DNA from: Novosphingobium beihaiense
Lineage (GTDB): Bacteria > Pseudomonadota > Alphaproteobacteria > Sphingomonadales > Sphingomonadaceae
Direction of reading: 5' to 3'
Assembly (NCBI RefSeq): GCF_022832375.1
Contig: NZ_JALHLG010000011.1
Coordinates: 124,001-188,000 of the forward strand
DNA: 64,000 nt
Shown: positions 16,966 through 25,755 of the stretch, piece by piece
Layout: every line of letters begins with the position of its first letter
Position numbering within the stretch: position 1 is the first letter of the stretch
The notes under the pieces: model-generated
What the model was told of the DNA's origin: nothing
The model's input: the letters and a program-made list of their open reading frames with translations, nothing else
Database searches by the model: none
Program-made: the position numbers and the translations under genes

Positions 16966-18000
16966 TCAGTATTCGGCCACGGGCCATCCGTCCGCGCCCC
17001 AGCGGATCGGCGCGATGCGCAGCTTGGGCGCACCGTCCGCCTGCTTGTCGTAAGCGTGATAGACGACGTAGGTGGTGCCATCGGTGTCGGTGAAGACCCC
17101 GGCGTGGCCAGGGCCGCGAAAGCGTTGCTGTTCCTGCAGGTCGGCGCGCAGGAAGATCGTGCCGCCGCCCATCATGGCCTCGCTGCCGTCCTTGCCGCGA
17201 TAGGGCCCGGTGATCTTACGCGAGCGGGAAACGACCGTGTAATAGGTGCTGTTCACGCCCTTGCAGCAGTAATCGAACGAGGTGAGCAGGTAATACCAGC
17301 CATCGTGCCGGAAGATGAACGGCGCCTCGATCGGATCGGGCGCTCCGGCGGGCACCAGGCGGCGGGCGATGGAATAGGGTTCGGCGCCCGGTGCGGGCTT
17401 GCCGGTTTGCGGATCGAGGCGGAACAGCTTGATCCCGCTCCAGAAACTGCCGAGCGCGAGCCACTGGCGGCCTTGCGCATCGACGATCAGGTTGGGATCG
17501 ATGGCGTTGAAATCGCTGTCCTTGGTGGACATGACGACAAGGCCGTGATCCTTCCAGCGGTAGTTCCTGGCCTTGGGATCGAGCGTGGCATTGGTGGCAA
17601 GGCCGATCGCCGAACGGTTCGAGCCGAAAGTGGAGACCGAATAGTAAAGCCGGTATTCGCCGTTCACGTATGAGATGTCCGGCGCCCAGATGCCATGGGT
17701 GCCGGGAATGGCCTTCTTTGCCCAGGCGGGGATTTCGGCGAAGACCGAGCCGCTATCGGTCCAGTGCTGCAAGTCCTGCGAGGTCTTGATGCCGACGTAG
17801 CGGCCGATGGTGCTGAAGACGTAATAGGTATCGCCTTCGCGGGTAATCACCGGATCGTGAACGGTGAGATCGCCCGAAAGCCGCGAATTGAGCGTGGCGG
17901 TCTGCGTGCCGTCCGCCTGCGCGATCACGGCGCCGCCGAGGCCCGTGCCAAGAGCTGTGACCGCGAGAACCGCGCCGAGGAGCAGGCCGCGCACCGTCAT
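16966..18000 (-). CDS. GH43 endo-arabinanase-like (arabinan endo-1,5-alpha-L-arabinosidase)
   Basis: A 344-residue secreted enzyme that should cut the alpha-1,5-arabinan backbone. The ATG at 18000 overlaps the dgoA stop as ATGA. Signal peptide LLLGAVLAVTALGTGLGGAV. Catalytic set: Asp in LTVHDPVIT (about residue 48), Asp in FNAIDPNLIVD, Glu in PIEAPFIF, plus HGIWAPDISYVNG and the propeller-closing His in VYHAYDK. These are the features of GH43 endo-arabinanases (subfamilies 4-6). It is the last gene of the operon that begins with the semialdehyde dehydrogenase at 24655 and is followed by a strong terminator. Confidence 0.87.
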   Translation of the reverse strand: MTVRGLLLGAVLAVTALGTGLGGAVIAQADGTQTATLNSRLSGDLTVHDPVITREGDTYYVFSTIGRYVGIKTSQDLQHWTDSGSVFAEIPAWAKKAIPGTHGIWAPDISYVNGEYRLYYSVSTFGSNRSAIGLATNATLDPKARNYRWKDHGLVVMSTKDSDFNAIDPNLIVDAQGRQWLALGSFWSGIKLFRLDPQTGKPAPGAEPYSIARRLVPAGAPDPIEAPFIFRHDGWYYLLTSFDYCCKGVNSTYYTVVSRSRKITGPYRGKDGSEAMMGGGTIFLRADLQEQQRFRGPGHAGVFTDTDGTTYVVYHAYDKQADGAPKLRIAPIRWGADGWPVAEY

Positions 18001-18629
18001 GCCTGCGCTGCGTTCCAGGCGGCGATCAGTTCGCGCGCCTTGGCGGCCACGGTTTCCGCGTCGTGGCCGGGTTTGTAGAGGCTGCCGCCCACACCGATCC
18101 CGAAGGCCCCGGCCGCGCGGTATTCGGCCAGATTGGCCGCGCCCACGCCGCCGACCGCCCAGACGCGCACTTGCGGCGGCAGAACTTCGCGGATCGCCTT
18201 GATATAGGCGCTGCCCAGCACCGATCCCGGGAACAGCTTCAGATCGCGTGCGCCCGCGCCAATGGCGGCAAAGGCCTCGGTTGGTGTCAGGAAGCCGGGC
18301 AGCACGTCGAGCCCGAGTTCCTGCGCGTGGGAGAGGACCGCGAGATCGACATTGGGCGAGACCATGAACGTGCCGCCTGCCTGCGCCAGCGCTCCGGCCA
18401 GCGCGGAACTGATCACGGTGCCGCCGCCGACGGCCGCACGGTCGCCCACGGCCTCTGCCATGGCCTTGATCGACCCGGCCGGATCGGGCGAGTTGAACGG
18501 CACTTCGATCAGGCGGATGCCCGCCTCGACCAGAGCCTCCGCGATTGCGGCGCTTTCCTCGGTGCGGATGTCGCGCAGGATCGCAACGATCGGCGGTGCG
18601 CCTGCGGCTAGAGCCTCTTCGATGATCAT
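17997..18629 (-). CDS. dgoA: 2-dehydro-3-deoxy-6-phosphogalactonate aldolase
   Basis: Class I aldolase of 210 residues that cleaves 2-keto-3-deoxy-6-phosphogalactonate into pyruvate and glyceraldehyde 3-phosphate, the last step of the De Ley-Doudoroff galactose route. The Schiff-base lysine is in ARDLKLFPGS (K131). The IEVPFNSPDPAGSI segment with Asn-Ser-Pro is typical of DgoA rather than the glucose-specific Eda. VSPNVD, TPTEAF and AVGGVGAANL complete the barrel. Both ends overlap neighbours by ATGA (dgoK upstream, GH43 downstream). Its presence inside an arabinan operon is unusual and suggests D-galactose is handled too. Confidence 0.88.
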   Translation of the reverse strand: MIIEEALAAGAPPIVAILRDIRTEESAAIAEALVEAGIRLIEVPFNSPDPAGSIKAMAEAVGDRAAVGGGTVISSALAGALAQAGGTFMVSPNVDLAVLSHAQELGLDVLPGFLTPTEAFAAIGAGARDLKLFPGSVLGSAYIKAIREVLPPQVRVWAVGGVGAANLAEYRAAGAFGIGVGGSLYKPGHDAETVAAKARELIAAWNAAQA

Positions 18630-19528
18630 GCGATTTTGCCTCTTGCCAGATTAAGGCCCGCAACGACGGCGGTATCGCCGTCGAGCAGGCTAACGTTGCA
18701 GCCCTGGGCGGACAGTGCGCGGCCGTACAGCGCGGAAAGGGCCGGATCGCCGATCAGCGTGACCTGGGTGCCGCCCACTGTGTCACACGCCGCCTGCGAT
18801 GCGGTTTCGCTGCCGATCAGCAGACCGGAAAGATAACCGCGGGACCAGTCCTTGGAGCGGCCATCGAGCATACGGGCTGCCCGTGCTTCGAAGAGAGCGG
18901 CGGTCAGGGGATTTTCGGTGCGTTCCAGCCCACGCGTGAAGCCGCTATCGAAGGTGCCGTCACCGGGCGTGTCGGGGCCGGTCAGCGTCGATTGCCCCGC
19001 CAGAAGGGCGAAGAATTCTCCCGTGGGGTGGGTGGTGAAGCTTTCCACCGTGCCGTCCACCAGCCGGACCCATTTCGAATGGGTGCCGGGCAGGGCGATG
19101 AGATGTTCGCCCTCGTTCAATTCGGGATGCAGCGAAAGGGCGCCGAAGACTTGCGTTTCCTCGCCGCGCATCACTTCGGGCACGCCGCCGCCGGTGCGGC
19201 AGCTCAGCCCGGGCATGACCGCGACCGGCACGCCGGAAACGCAGGTGCGCGTGCAGGAGGCGAACCATGTGGCGGCATCGGCGGGGCAGGCGGCATAGCC
19301 CGCTTCCACCAAAGCCCCGGGCGCGCCCGCCATGCCGCACAGCGTCACGTCCGCGATCGGGCCTTCGGTCAGCCACAGGTCGAGCCGCTCGGCCAGCACG
19401 CTGTCCGCCGGGGTTTCGAGCGCGCTCGTCCCCGGCCCGTTGAGGCGCCCCGCCATGGCCCCGCCGCTCATGCGGTACAGCCGGAGACGGCTGGTGCCCC
19501 AATCGCCGAGGACGAACGCTTCGCTCAT
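18626..19528 (-). CDS. dgoK: 2-dehydro-3-deoxygalactonokinase
   Basis: A 300-residue cytoplasmic kinase that phosphorylates 2-keto-3-deoxygalactonate to feed DgoA. It begins MSEAFVLGDWGTSRLRLY, the phosphate-binding GDWGTSRLR loop that defines the DgoK family, and continues with TLCGMAGAPGALVEAGY, VSGVPVAVMPGLSC and LIALPGTHSKWVRL, the substrate-binding GTHSKW motif. Length is normal. The start ATG at 19528 overlaps the GH51 stop and the gene's own stop overlaps the dgoA start, each as ATGA, so kinase and aldolase are made together with the extracellular arabinofuranosidase. Confidence 0.9.
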   Translation of the reverse strand: MSEAFVLGDWGTSRLRLYRMSGGAMAGRLNGPGTSALETPADSVLAERLDLWLTEGPIADVTLCGMAGAPGALVEAGYAACPADAATWFASCTRTCVSGVPVAVMPGLSCRTGGGVPEVMRGEETQVFGALSLHPELNEGEHLIALPGTHSKWVRLVDGTVESFTTHPTGEFFALLAGQSTLTGPDTPGDGTFDSGFTRGLERTENPLTAALFEARAARMLDGRSKDWSRGYLSGLLIGSETASQAACDTVGGTQVTLIGDPALSALYGRALSAQGCNVSLLDGDTAVVAGLNLARGKIA

Positions 19529-21093
19529 TGCAGTTCGAGCACCACGACCGACTTGGCGGGCAGGGTGACGGTCAGCTTGCCGTCCTTCACCTGCGCGCCG
19601 GAGAACGCGGCGGGCTTGACCGCGTCCGGGTTGGCGAAGGTGTTGTGCGAGGTGATCGCCGGGGCCGTCAGGATGCGGCCGGTCACGCCGCTGGCCGCAA
19701 CGCCGTCGAGGCTTACGGTCACCGTGTTCGCCTGTTCGGGATCGGCATTGGACAGGCCGATGTGGATCTTGCCGTCCTTGCCCTTCACGGCCGAGCCGCT
19801 GACGGCCGGAACCGTGTACTTGCCTTTGACATAGATCGGCGTGTCGATGTCGATCGGCAGCACCGTGGCATCCTGCCAGGGCTTGTACATGTCGAAGACG
19901 TAGTAGGTCGGCGTCAGCACCATCTTGCTGCCGTCGGTCAGGATCATCGCCTGCAGCACGTTCACCATCTGGGCGATCGCGGTCATCTTCACGCGGTCGG
20001 CATGCTTGGCGAAGATGTCGAGGTTGATCGCGGCGATCATTGCATCGCGCAGCGTGTTCTGCTGGCGCAGGAAGCCGGGATGCGTGCCGGGATCCTGGGC
20101 ATACCAGGCACCCCATTCGTCAACGGCGAGGAACACGCGCTTCTTCGGATCATACTTGTCCATGATCGCGCTGTGCTTGGTGATCAGCTCGTCCATGCGC
20201 CAGGTCTGGTGGAGCGCATCGGCCCAGCCGGTCTCGTCGAAGTGGATGGGATCGGCCTTGGGCGGCCAGCCGCCATCGGGCAGCGTGTAGTAATGGAGCG
20301 AAAGCCCGTCGAGCACTGGCGCGGCGACCTTCATCATGGTCTCGGTCCAGTTGTAGTCGTCGACATTGGCGCCGCTGGCGACTTTCAGGATGTGCGTGCC
20401 TGCCGGGGCCTTCACGAACGTGGCATAGCGGCGCGTGACGTCGGCCGCGTATTCGGGCCGCATGTTGCCGCCGCAGCCCCACAGCTCGTTGCCGATGCCG
20501 AAATAGGGGACTTTCCACGGTTTCTTGTGGCCGTTCTTGGCGCGCTCGTCCGCCAGCGTACCGGCGGGCGCGGTCATGTATTCGACCCATTCGGCCATCT
20601 CGCGCGGGGAACCGTCGCCGACATTGCCCGAGATATAGGCTTCGGCGCCGACCTGGCGCAGCAGTTCGAAGTATTCGTGCGTGCCCACGGTGTTGGGTTC
20701 GGTCACGCCGCCCCAGTGGGTGTTGACCTTCACCGGGCGCTTGTTCTGCGGGCCGATGCCCTCGCGCCAGTGGTATTCGTCGGCAAAGCAGCCGCCGGGC
20801 CAGCGGATCACCGGCACCGAAAGCTCGCGCAGCGCGGAAACCACATCGTTGCGGAAGCCGTTGGTGTTGGGAATCTTGCTGTTCTTGCCGACCCACAGGC
20901 CGCCGTAGATCCCGTTGCCGAGGTGCTCGGCAAACTGGGTGAAGATGCGCTTGTCGTAGACAGGGCCGGGCTTGTCGGCGTGGATTTCGGCCGTCACCGG
21001 TTCGTCGTTGGTATTGGCCTGCGCGCTGGCGCCGGCCAGCGCCGTGGCGCCCAGCAGGGCGGCCATGGCAGCGTGTCGCAAGGTCTTGATCAT
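19525..21093 (-). CDS. GH51 alpha-L-arabinofuranosidase, exported
   Basis: A 522-residue retaining glycosidase that removes terminal alpha-L-arabinofuranosyl residues from arabinan, arabinoxylan or arabinogalactan. The N-terminus is a signal peptide (AAMAALLGATALAGASAQA), so it acts in the periplasm or outside; many GH51 enzymes are cytoplasmic, so export is worth noting. Motifs: VIRWPGGCFADEYHWREGIG near 95, acid/base Glu203 in FGIGNELWG, nucleophile Glu326 in VDEWGAWY, and the jelly-roll C-terminal domain ending VVVLELQ. It lies 21 bases after the sugar dehydrogenase gene and is ATGA-coupled to dgoK. Confidence 0.92.
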   Translation of the reverse strand: MIKTLRHAAMAALLGATALAGASAQANTNDEPVTAEIHADKPGPVYDKRIFTQFAEHLGNGIYGGLWVGKNSKIPNTNGFRNDVVSALRELSVPVIRWPGGCFADEYHWREGIGPQNKRPVKVNTHWGGVTEPNTVGTHEYFELLRQVGAEAYISGNVGDGSPREMAEWVEYMTAPAGTLADERAKNGHKKPWKVPYFGIGNELWGCGGNMRPEYAADVTRRYATFVKAPAGTHILKVASGANVDDYNWTETMMKVAAPVLDGLSLHYYTLPDGGWPPKADPIHFDETGWADALHQTWRMDELITKHSAIMDKYDPKKRVFLAVDEWGAWYAQDPGTHPGFLRQQNTLRDAMIAAINLDIFAKHADRVKMTAIAQMVNVLQAMILTDGSKMVLTPTYYVFDMYKPWQDATVLPIDIDTPIYVKGKYTVPAVSGSAVKGKDGKIHIGLSNADPEQANTVTVSLDGVAASGVTGRILTAPAITSHNTFANPDAVKPAAFSGAQVKDGKLTVTLPAKSVVVLELQ

Positions 21094-21114
21094 TGTCTCT
21101 CCCCTCCCGGAAGA

Positions 21115-22041
21115 TCAGTCGTGAAAGGCTTCAACGGTTTCGCGGCGGCCGCGCAGGAACGCGTCGGCAACGAGGCGGAACGGGTCCATGTCGACATCGC
21201 TGCGCCCGCCCCGGATGAGGTTGGCGAAACGCGAGTAGAGGCCGGGATATTCCAGATCCTCGTTATGCTCGGTCCCGGCGGGCGTCGTCAGCACGGCGCC
21301 GCCCTGCGAGAGCTTGAGCGTGCCCGCGTCGGTCTCGACGATGATGTCCCAGCTCTGCGGGCCGGTCTGGCGCCAGTCGAGGTCCATGTGGATATCGGCC
21401 CCGCCGGTATCGCACATCGCCAGATCGGCGGCGATCGGCGCGGCGCGGTTTTCCGGCAGGCTCAGCGTCGCGCTTTTCAGGAACACCGGGCGCGGCAGGA
21501 TGTGCGTGAGGATCGAGAGGGCATTGATGCCCGGATCGAATACGCCCAGGCCGCCCGGCTCCCAAATCCAGGCCTGGCCGGGGTGCCACACGCGCACGTC
21601 CTCGCGCCAGACGATCGAGACTTTCTCCACCTTGCGCTCGGACAGCCACGCGCGTGCCGGGGCGACGCCCGCCGCGAACCGCGAATGCCACGAGGCGAAG
21701 AGGGTGACGCCCACCTTGTCCGCCCGTTCGCGCAGGGCGACGACTTCGGACAGGGTGGCGCCGGGGGGCTTTTCGAGAAAGACGTGGATGCCGCGCTTGA
21801 GCGCCTCAACCGCCAGGGCATAGCGGACCTGCGGCGGGGTGCAGAGCGCCACCGCGTCGATCGCGGGGCCCTTTTCCAGCAGCTCTTCAAGGCTGGAGAG
21901 GTGCGGGATGCCTTCCGGGCCGGGATCGTGCGGGCTGACCGTGGCGGCCAGGCTGAAAGCGGGCGTCCCGGCAATCGCGGGCAAGTGCTGGTCGCGGGCG
22001 ATCTTGCCCACGCCGACGACGGCGATGCGGATCGGGTCCAT
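21115..22041 (-). CDS. L-arabinose / D-galactose 1-dehydrogenase (Gfo/Idh/MocA family)
   Basis: NAD(P)-dependent oxidoreductase of 308 residues that should oxidise the sugar at C1 to the aldonolactone. It starts MDPIRIAVVGVGKIARDQHL; the GxGxxA-type nucleotide loop and the KIARDQHLPAI, CTPPQVRYA, FLEKPPGAT, WHPGQAWIWEPGGLGVFDPG and ADAFLRGRR segments closely match what I recall of the Azospirillum L-arabinose 1-dehydrogenase and Pseudomonas D-galactose 1-dehydrogenase. Lys94 region (LEKPPG) holds the catalytic lysine. These enzymes accept both sugars since both share the same C2-C4 configuration. It follows araD1 by 3 bases in the operon. Assignment as first enzyme of oxidative arabinose breakdown is strong. 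Confidence 0.87.
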   Translation of the reverse strand: MDPIRIAVVGVGKIARDQHLPAIAGTPAFSLAATVSPHDPGPEGIPHLSSLEELLEKGPAIDAVALCTPPQVRYALAVEALKRGIHVFLEKPPGATLSEVVALRERADKVGVTLFASWHSRFAAGVAPARAWLSERKVEKVSIVWREDVRVWHPGQAWIWEPGGLGVFDPGINALSILTHILPRPVFLKSATLSLPENRAAPIAADLAMCDTGGADIHMDLDWRQTGPQSWDIIVETDAGTLKLSQGGAVLTTPAGTEHNEDLEYPGLYSRFANLIRGGRSDVDMDPFRLVADAFLRGRRETVEAFHD

Positions 22042-22044
22042 GGC

Positions 22045-23040
22045 TCAGAGCGCCTTCACCGCGACCGGGCGCGCCTGGGCGCGGGCCAGCGGGTTGGAGA
22101 CCGGCAGCGCGAAAGGCGCGGCCGAAATCTCGAACACGTCGCCTTCCTGCGTCGTCACACCATCGGCGAATGAGAGCGTGGCGGTGCCGAAGAAGTGCAC
22201 GTGCACGTCGCCGGGGCGGCAGAACAGGTCGTACTTGAAGTGGTGGTGTTCCAGATTGCCGAGCGAGTGCGACATATTGGCCTCGCCCGAAAGGAACGGC
22301 TTTTCCCAGAGCACTTCGCCATCGCGCAGGATGCGGCTGGTGCCCTCGATGCTTTCGGGCGGAGTGCCGAGCAACAGTTCGGGGCCGAGCGCGGCCTGGC
22401 GCAGCTTGGAGTGGGCCAGCCACAGGTAGTTGTGGCGCTCGGTCACGTGATCGCTGAACTCGTTGGCGATGGCGAGGCCGAGGCGGTAGGGGGTGCCGTC
22501 CTCGCCGATGATGTAGATCCCGGCGACTTCGGGCTCCTCGCCGCCGTCCTGTGCGAAGGACGGCATGGTGAAAGGCTCGGACGGGCCGACGAGCTGCGAG
22601 CCGTCTCCCTTGTAGAACCACTCGGGCTGCTGGCCCACGTCTCCGGCGGCGGGCTTGCCGCCTTCGAGGCCTTCGAGGAACATGCGCATCGAATCGGTCT
22701 GGTGTTCGCCCGATGCGGCGGCCTGGTGCATCTTGTTGCGGCCTTCGGCGGAGCCGAGGTGGGTAAGGCCAGTGCCGGTCATCAGCAGGTGCGCGGGATC
22801 TTCGTGGTCGATCGGGGCGAGCAGGCGGCCCGCTGCGAATTCGGCCGCGATGTCCACCGCTGCGCCTGCCGGGCAGGCTTTGGCCGCCTGCGCCAGCGTT
22901 TCGCCTGCGGCAATCGCGCGCAGCGCCAGTTCGCGGACCGTGGCAACGCCGCCGAGGAAATGGGCTGCGTCACCCTCTGCAAGGATGACCGAGCGCACGC
23001 CGTCGGGCGCGCGGTGCTGGAGCAGGCGAAGGTAAGTCAT
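22045..23040 (-). CDS. araD1: AraD1-type 2-keto-3-deoxy-L-arabonate dehydratase (FAH superfamily)
   Basis: A 331-residue member of the fumarylacetoacetate hydrolase superfamily of the AraD1/GguC type. It should convert L-2-keto-3-deoxyarabonate to alpha-ketoglutarate semialdehyde. Features: LLAPIDHEDPAHLLMTGTGLTH about residue 75, HQTDSMRMFLEG, GGEEPEVAGIYIIGEDG with the metal-binding Glu pair, and LGLAIANEFSDHVTE where the FAH fold supplies a third metal ligand. Its partner KGSA dehydrogenase is the preceding gene, and the sugar dehydrogenase follows after 3 bases. The activity is inferred from family and operon, not proved by a unique motif. Confidence 0.82.
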   Translation of the reverse strand: MTYLRLLQHRAPDGVRSVILAEGDAAHFLGGVATVRELALRAIAAGETLAQAAKACPAGAAVDIAAEFAAGRLLAPIDHEDPAHLLMTGTGLTHLGSAEGRNKMHQAAASGEHQTDSMRMFLEGLEGGKPAAGDVGQQPEWFYKGDGSQLVGPSEPFTMPSFAQDGGEEPEVAGIYIIGEDGTPYRLGLAIANEFSDHVTERHNYLWLAHSKLRQAALGPELLLGTPPESIEGTSRILRDGEVLWEKPFLSGEANMSHSLGNLEHHHFKYDLFCRPGDVHVHFFGTATLSFADGVTTQEGDVFEISAAPFALPVSNPLARAQARPVAVKAL

Positions 23041-23056
23041 GGGTCTCTCCCGGGGG

Positions 23057-23090
23057 CCGCGGCGCGCCGTTTATGAAGTGCGCGCCGCGG
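23057..23090. other. Intercistronic hairpin in the arabinose operon
   Basis: CCGCGGCGCGC (23057-23067) pairs perfectly with GCGCGCCGCGG (23080-23090) around a 12-base loop. There is no U-run. It sits in the only sizeable gap (85 bases) of the operon, between the semialdehyde dehydrogenase stop and araD1 start, and may stabilise or separate mRNA segments. Confidence 0.5.
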
Positions 23091-23125
23091 GAATGCGTGT
23101 GTCTAAAGGGTCAGGTCAGGCCGGA

Positions 23126-24655
23126 TCAGGACAGCGTGAGCGTGCCGTCGATCAGGCGCGGCGCACCGTCGCCATAGGCATCGTCGCGCAGCTCGGGCGG
23201 CAGCACCGGCTGGGCGAGGTTCTGGTAGCTGACCGGACGCAGGAAGCGGTCGATCGCCATGCTGCCCACCGACGTGGTGCGCGGGTCCGAGGTGGCGGGG
23301 AACGGGCCGCCGTGCACCATCGCGTGGCACACTTCGACGCCGGTCGGCCAGCCGTTGGCGAGAATGCGGCCCACCTTGCGCTCCAGCACCGGCAGCAGGC
23401 GCGAGGCGGCGGCTTCGTCGGCCTCGTCCATGTGCAGCGTGGCGGTGAGCTGGCCTTCGAGCCCTTCGAGCACGGCCTTGAGTTCGGCTTCGTCCTTGCA
23501 GCGCACGATGACCGAGGCCGAACCGAAGACTTCATCGCCAATCGCCTTGTCGGCGAGGAACTTTGCGGCGGTGGTCTGGAACAGGATAGCGCCGCCGCAG
23601 GTGCGGTTGCCTTCCTCGCCCTTGGCCAGCGTCTCGACGCCTGCCGTGCCCGACAGCGCTTCCACGCCCTTGGCATAGGCAGCGGCGATGCCGGTGGTCA
23701 GCATGGTCTGCGGCTTGGCTTCGCTCACCGCGCCGGTGGCGGCAGCGACGAAGGCATCGAGCCCTTCGCCCTCGATGGCGAGGACCAGACCCGGATTGGT
23801 GCAGAACTGGCCCGCGCCCATGGTCAGCGAGCCGACGAAAGCGGCGCCCAGCGCTTCGCCGCGCGCCTTGAGCGCTTCGGGCAGCAGCAGCACGGGGTTG
23901 ATGCTCGACATTTCGGCATAGACCGGGATCGGCACTTCGCGGGCCTGCGCCAGCCTGGCAAGTGCGAGGCCGCCAGCGCGCGAGCCGGTGAAGCCCACCG
24001 CCATGATGCGCGGATCCTGCACCAGCGCGGCGCCGAGATCGTTGGACGGGCCGACGAGGTGCTGGAACACGCCTTCGGGCAGGCCGCATGCGGCGACCGC
24101 CGTGCTGATCGCCTGGGCAATCAGCGAACCGGTGATCGGGTGGGCCGGGTGGCCCTTGACGACGACCGGGCAACCCGCGGCCAGCGCCGAGGCGGTGTCG
24201 CCGCCCGCGGTCGAGAACGCGAGCGGGAAGTTCGAGGCGCCGAACACCGCGACGGGGCCGACCGGGATCATGCGCAGGCGCAGATCGGGGCGGGGAAGCG
24301 GCTGGCGCTCGGGCAGGGCCGGGTCGATGCGAAGCTGCTGCCACTGGCCCTTGCGCACGACATCGGCGAACATGCGAAGCTGGCCGCAGGTACGGCCGCG
24401 CTCGCCTTCGGCGCGCATGCGCGGCAGGCCGCTTTCGGACAGGTAGGCGTCGATCAGCGAATCGCCGATGGCCATGATCTCGTCCGCGATTCGTTCGAGG
24501 AACGCGGCGCGATCCTCGCGGCTGGTGGCGCGGTACGTGTCGAACGCGGCTTCGGCGGCGGCGCAGGCAGCCGCGACATCGGCGGGGCCATGGACGGCGA
24601 AAGGCTCGCCTTGCGGTTCGCCGGTCGCGGCGGCCACGGAACGGAATTCGGTCAT
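23126..24655 (-). CDS. Alpha-ketoglutarate semialdehyde (2,5-dioxovalerate) dehydrogenase
   Basis: Aldehyde dehydrogenase of 509 residues that oxidises alpha-ketoglutarate semialdehyde to 2-oxoglutarate, the last step of the Weimberg-type routes for both L-arabinose and D-xylose. Start ATG 24655 has GGGAGA upstream. Catalytic residues: Glu248 ([10 protein letters not shown]), Cys285 ([10 protein letters not shown]), with the [20 protein letters not shown] coenzyme segment near 138-157 and [10 protein letters not shown]. The replacement of the usual ALDH N-terminus by this compact form, and GQFCTNPGL, are typical of the KGSADH group rather than betaine or succinate-semialdehyde enzymes. It is the first gene of the minus-strand operon and lies head-to-head with the GntR regulator across a shared operator. 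Confidence 0.88.
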   Translation of the reverse strand: MTEFRSVAAATGEPQGEPFAVHGPADVAAACAAAEAAFDTYRATSREDRAAFLERIADEIMAIGDSLIDAYLSESGLPRMRAEGERGRTCGQLRMFADVVRKGQWQQLRIDPALPERQPLPRPDLRLRMIPVGPVAVFGASNFPLAFSTAGGDTASALAAGCPVVVKGHPAHPITGSLIAQAISTAVAACGLPEGVFQHLVGPSNDLGAALVQDPRIMAVGFTGSRAGGLALARLAQAREVPIPVYAEMSSINPVLLLPEALKARGEALGAAFVGSLTMGAGQFCTNPGLVLAIEGEGLDAFVAAATGAVSEAKPQTMLTTGIAAAYAKGVEALSGTAGVETLAKGEEGNRTCGGAILFQTTAAKFLADKAIGDEVFGSASVIVRCKDEAELKAVLEGLEGQLTATLHMDEADEAAASRLLPVLERKVGRILANGWPTGVEVCHAMVHGGPFPATSDPRTTSVGSMAIDRFLRPVSYQNLAQPVLPPELRDDAYGDGAPRLIDGTLTLS

Positions 24656-24670
24656 TGGAATCTCCCTATT

Positions 24671-24682
24671 TACTCCGACATA
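24671..24682. promoter_or_regulatory. GntR-type operator candidate between KGSA dehydrogenase and regulator
   Basis: TACTCCGACATA, whose reverse complement TATGTCGGAGTA matches the other two sites. It is 16 bases from the dehydrogenase start and about 85 from the regulator start, so it could serve both. A half-site TTGTCG lies at 24709-24714. Confidence 0.55.
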
Positions 24683-24766
24683 TTCTGTGCGGGCGATAAA
24701 CGCAATGTTTGTCGTTCCTTCACAGTGCGTGCGCTGGTAGGCTTATCCCCGGAGGTGGTGCAGACC

Positions 24767-25534
24767 GTGACAGAAACAGAAATCGTCAAAGACAAGAAGG
24801 GCGCGAAGGCGGCCACGGAAACCCGGGGGCCGGGGCGGCGCCTGCATGGCGCGATTGCCCACAAGCTGGGAACGGACATCTTGTCCGGGAAATATGCGCC
24901 GGGCGATATCCTGTCCGGCGAAGTGGCCTTTGCCGAGGAACTGAAAGTCTCGCGCAGTGCCTATCGCGAGGCGATACAGGTGCTGACGGCCAAGGGGCTG
25001 GTGGCGAGCCGCCCCAAGGCGGGCACTCGCGTGCTGCCGCGCGAACGCTGGAACCTGCTGGACCCGGACGTTCTGGGCTGGGCTTTCGCGGGCGAGCCGG
25101 ACGTCGAATTCGTCCGCAGCCTGTTCGAACTGCGCGCCATCGTCGAACCTGCCGCCGCGCGCCTTGCGGCGCAGCGCCGGGACAAGACGGACCTCAAGGA
25201 TATGAAGGACGCGCTGACGGCGATGCGCCAGCACACGCTGACGACCGAGACCGGCCGCGCGGCGGACCGCGATTTCCACAACGCGATTCTCCACGCCACG
25301 CGCAACGATGCACTGATGGTGCTGAGCGCCAGCATGGGCGCCGCGGTGAACTGGACCACCCAGTTCAAGCAGCGCGCCCGGGCGCTGCCGCGCAATCCGA
25401 TCCCCGATCACGTGCGGGTCTACGATGCGATTGCTGCGGGCGATGGCGAAGCTGCGGCCGAAGCGATGAGCGTGCTGGTCGATCTGGCGCTGGAAGATAC
25501 CCGCAGCGCCATGGAGCTGCCGGCCGAGGGGTAA
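24767..25534 (+). CDS. GntR family (FadR/FCD) transcriptional regulator of the arabinose genes
   Basis: A 255-residue regulator; the GTG at 24767 (MTETEIVKDKKG...) is preferred, with GGAGG 11 bases upstream; other in-frame GTGs at 24755 and 24758 sit too near that site. Winged helix-turn-helix at about 24-88: ILSGKYAPGDILSGEVAFAE, then LKVSRSAYREAIQVLTAKGL and ASRPKAGTRVL. The rest is an all-helical FCD effector domain with metal-binding candidates in FRDFHNAIL-like DRDFHNAILHA and the closing DHVRVYDAIAAGD. FCD regulators often sense sugar acids, so an aldonate or 2-keto-3-deoxy acid from this pathway is the likely effector (inference). It is divergent from the operon and shares its operator. 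Confidence 0.87.
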   Translation: MTETEIVKDKKGAKAATETRGPGRRLHGAIAHKLGTDILSGKYAPGDILSGEVAFAEELKVSRSAYREAIQVLTAKGLVASRPKAGTRVLPRERWNLLDPDVLGWAFAGEPDVEFVRSLFELRAIVEPAAARLAAQRRDKTDLKDMKDALTAMRQHTLTTETGRAADRDFHNAILHATRNDALMVLSASMGAAVNWTTQFKQRARALPRNPIPDHVRVYDAIAAGDGEAAAEAMSVLVDLALEDTRSAMELPAEG

Positions 25535-25560
25535 TACCGCATTCGGCTCCTTATCGCACT

Positions 25561-25637
25561 CCGCTCACCCTGAGCTTGTCGAAGGGTGTTGGTCCATGCG
25601 CAGTGCCAACACCCTTCGACAAGCTCAGGGTGAGCGG
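25561..25637. repeat. Dispersed palindromic repeat, complete copy
   Basis: Two perfect 32-base arms (25561-25592 and 25606-25637) around a 13-base centre; the arm contains CCTGAGCTTGTCGAAGGGTG. Related copies are at 31092-31168, 46361-46428 and 60657-60687. All are between genes. Confidence 0.9.
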
Positions 25638-25698
25638 GAAGTGGGTGCAGATTTCCGCATGTGGTCCCCAAGCGGCCTCCAGTCGCAAGCCCGGATGC

Positions 25699-25735
25699 AA
25701 AAAGGCCCCGGCGTTCACCACGCCGGGGCCTTTTT
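25699..25735. terminator. Bidirectional terminator between regulator and MFS gene
   Basis: AAAAAGGCCCCGGCG and CGCCGGGGCCTTTTT form a 15-bp perfect stem with a 7-base loop and U-runs on both strands, between two convergent genes. Confidence 0.9.
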
Positions 25736-25755
25736 CTTGCCGGAGGGGCGGGGGC

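Noticed and set aside
19528..22173. 881-codon open frame opposite GH51 and the sugar dehydrogenase
   Set aside because: Runs across two well-supported genes and has no recognisable domain.
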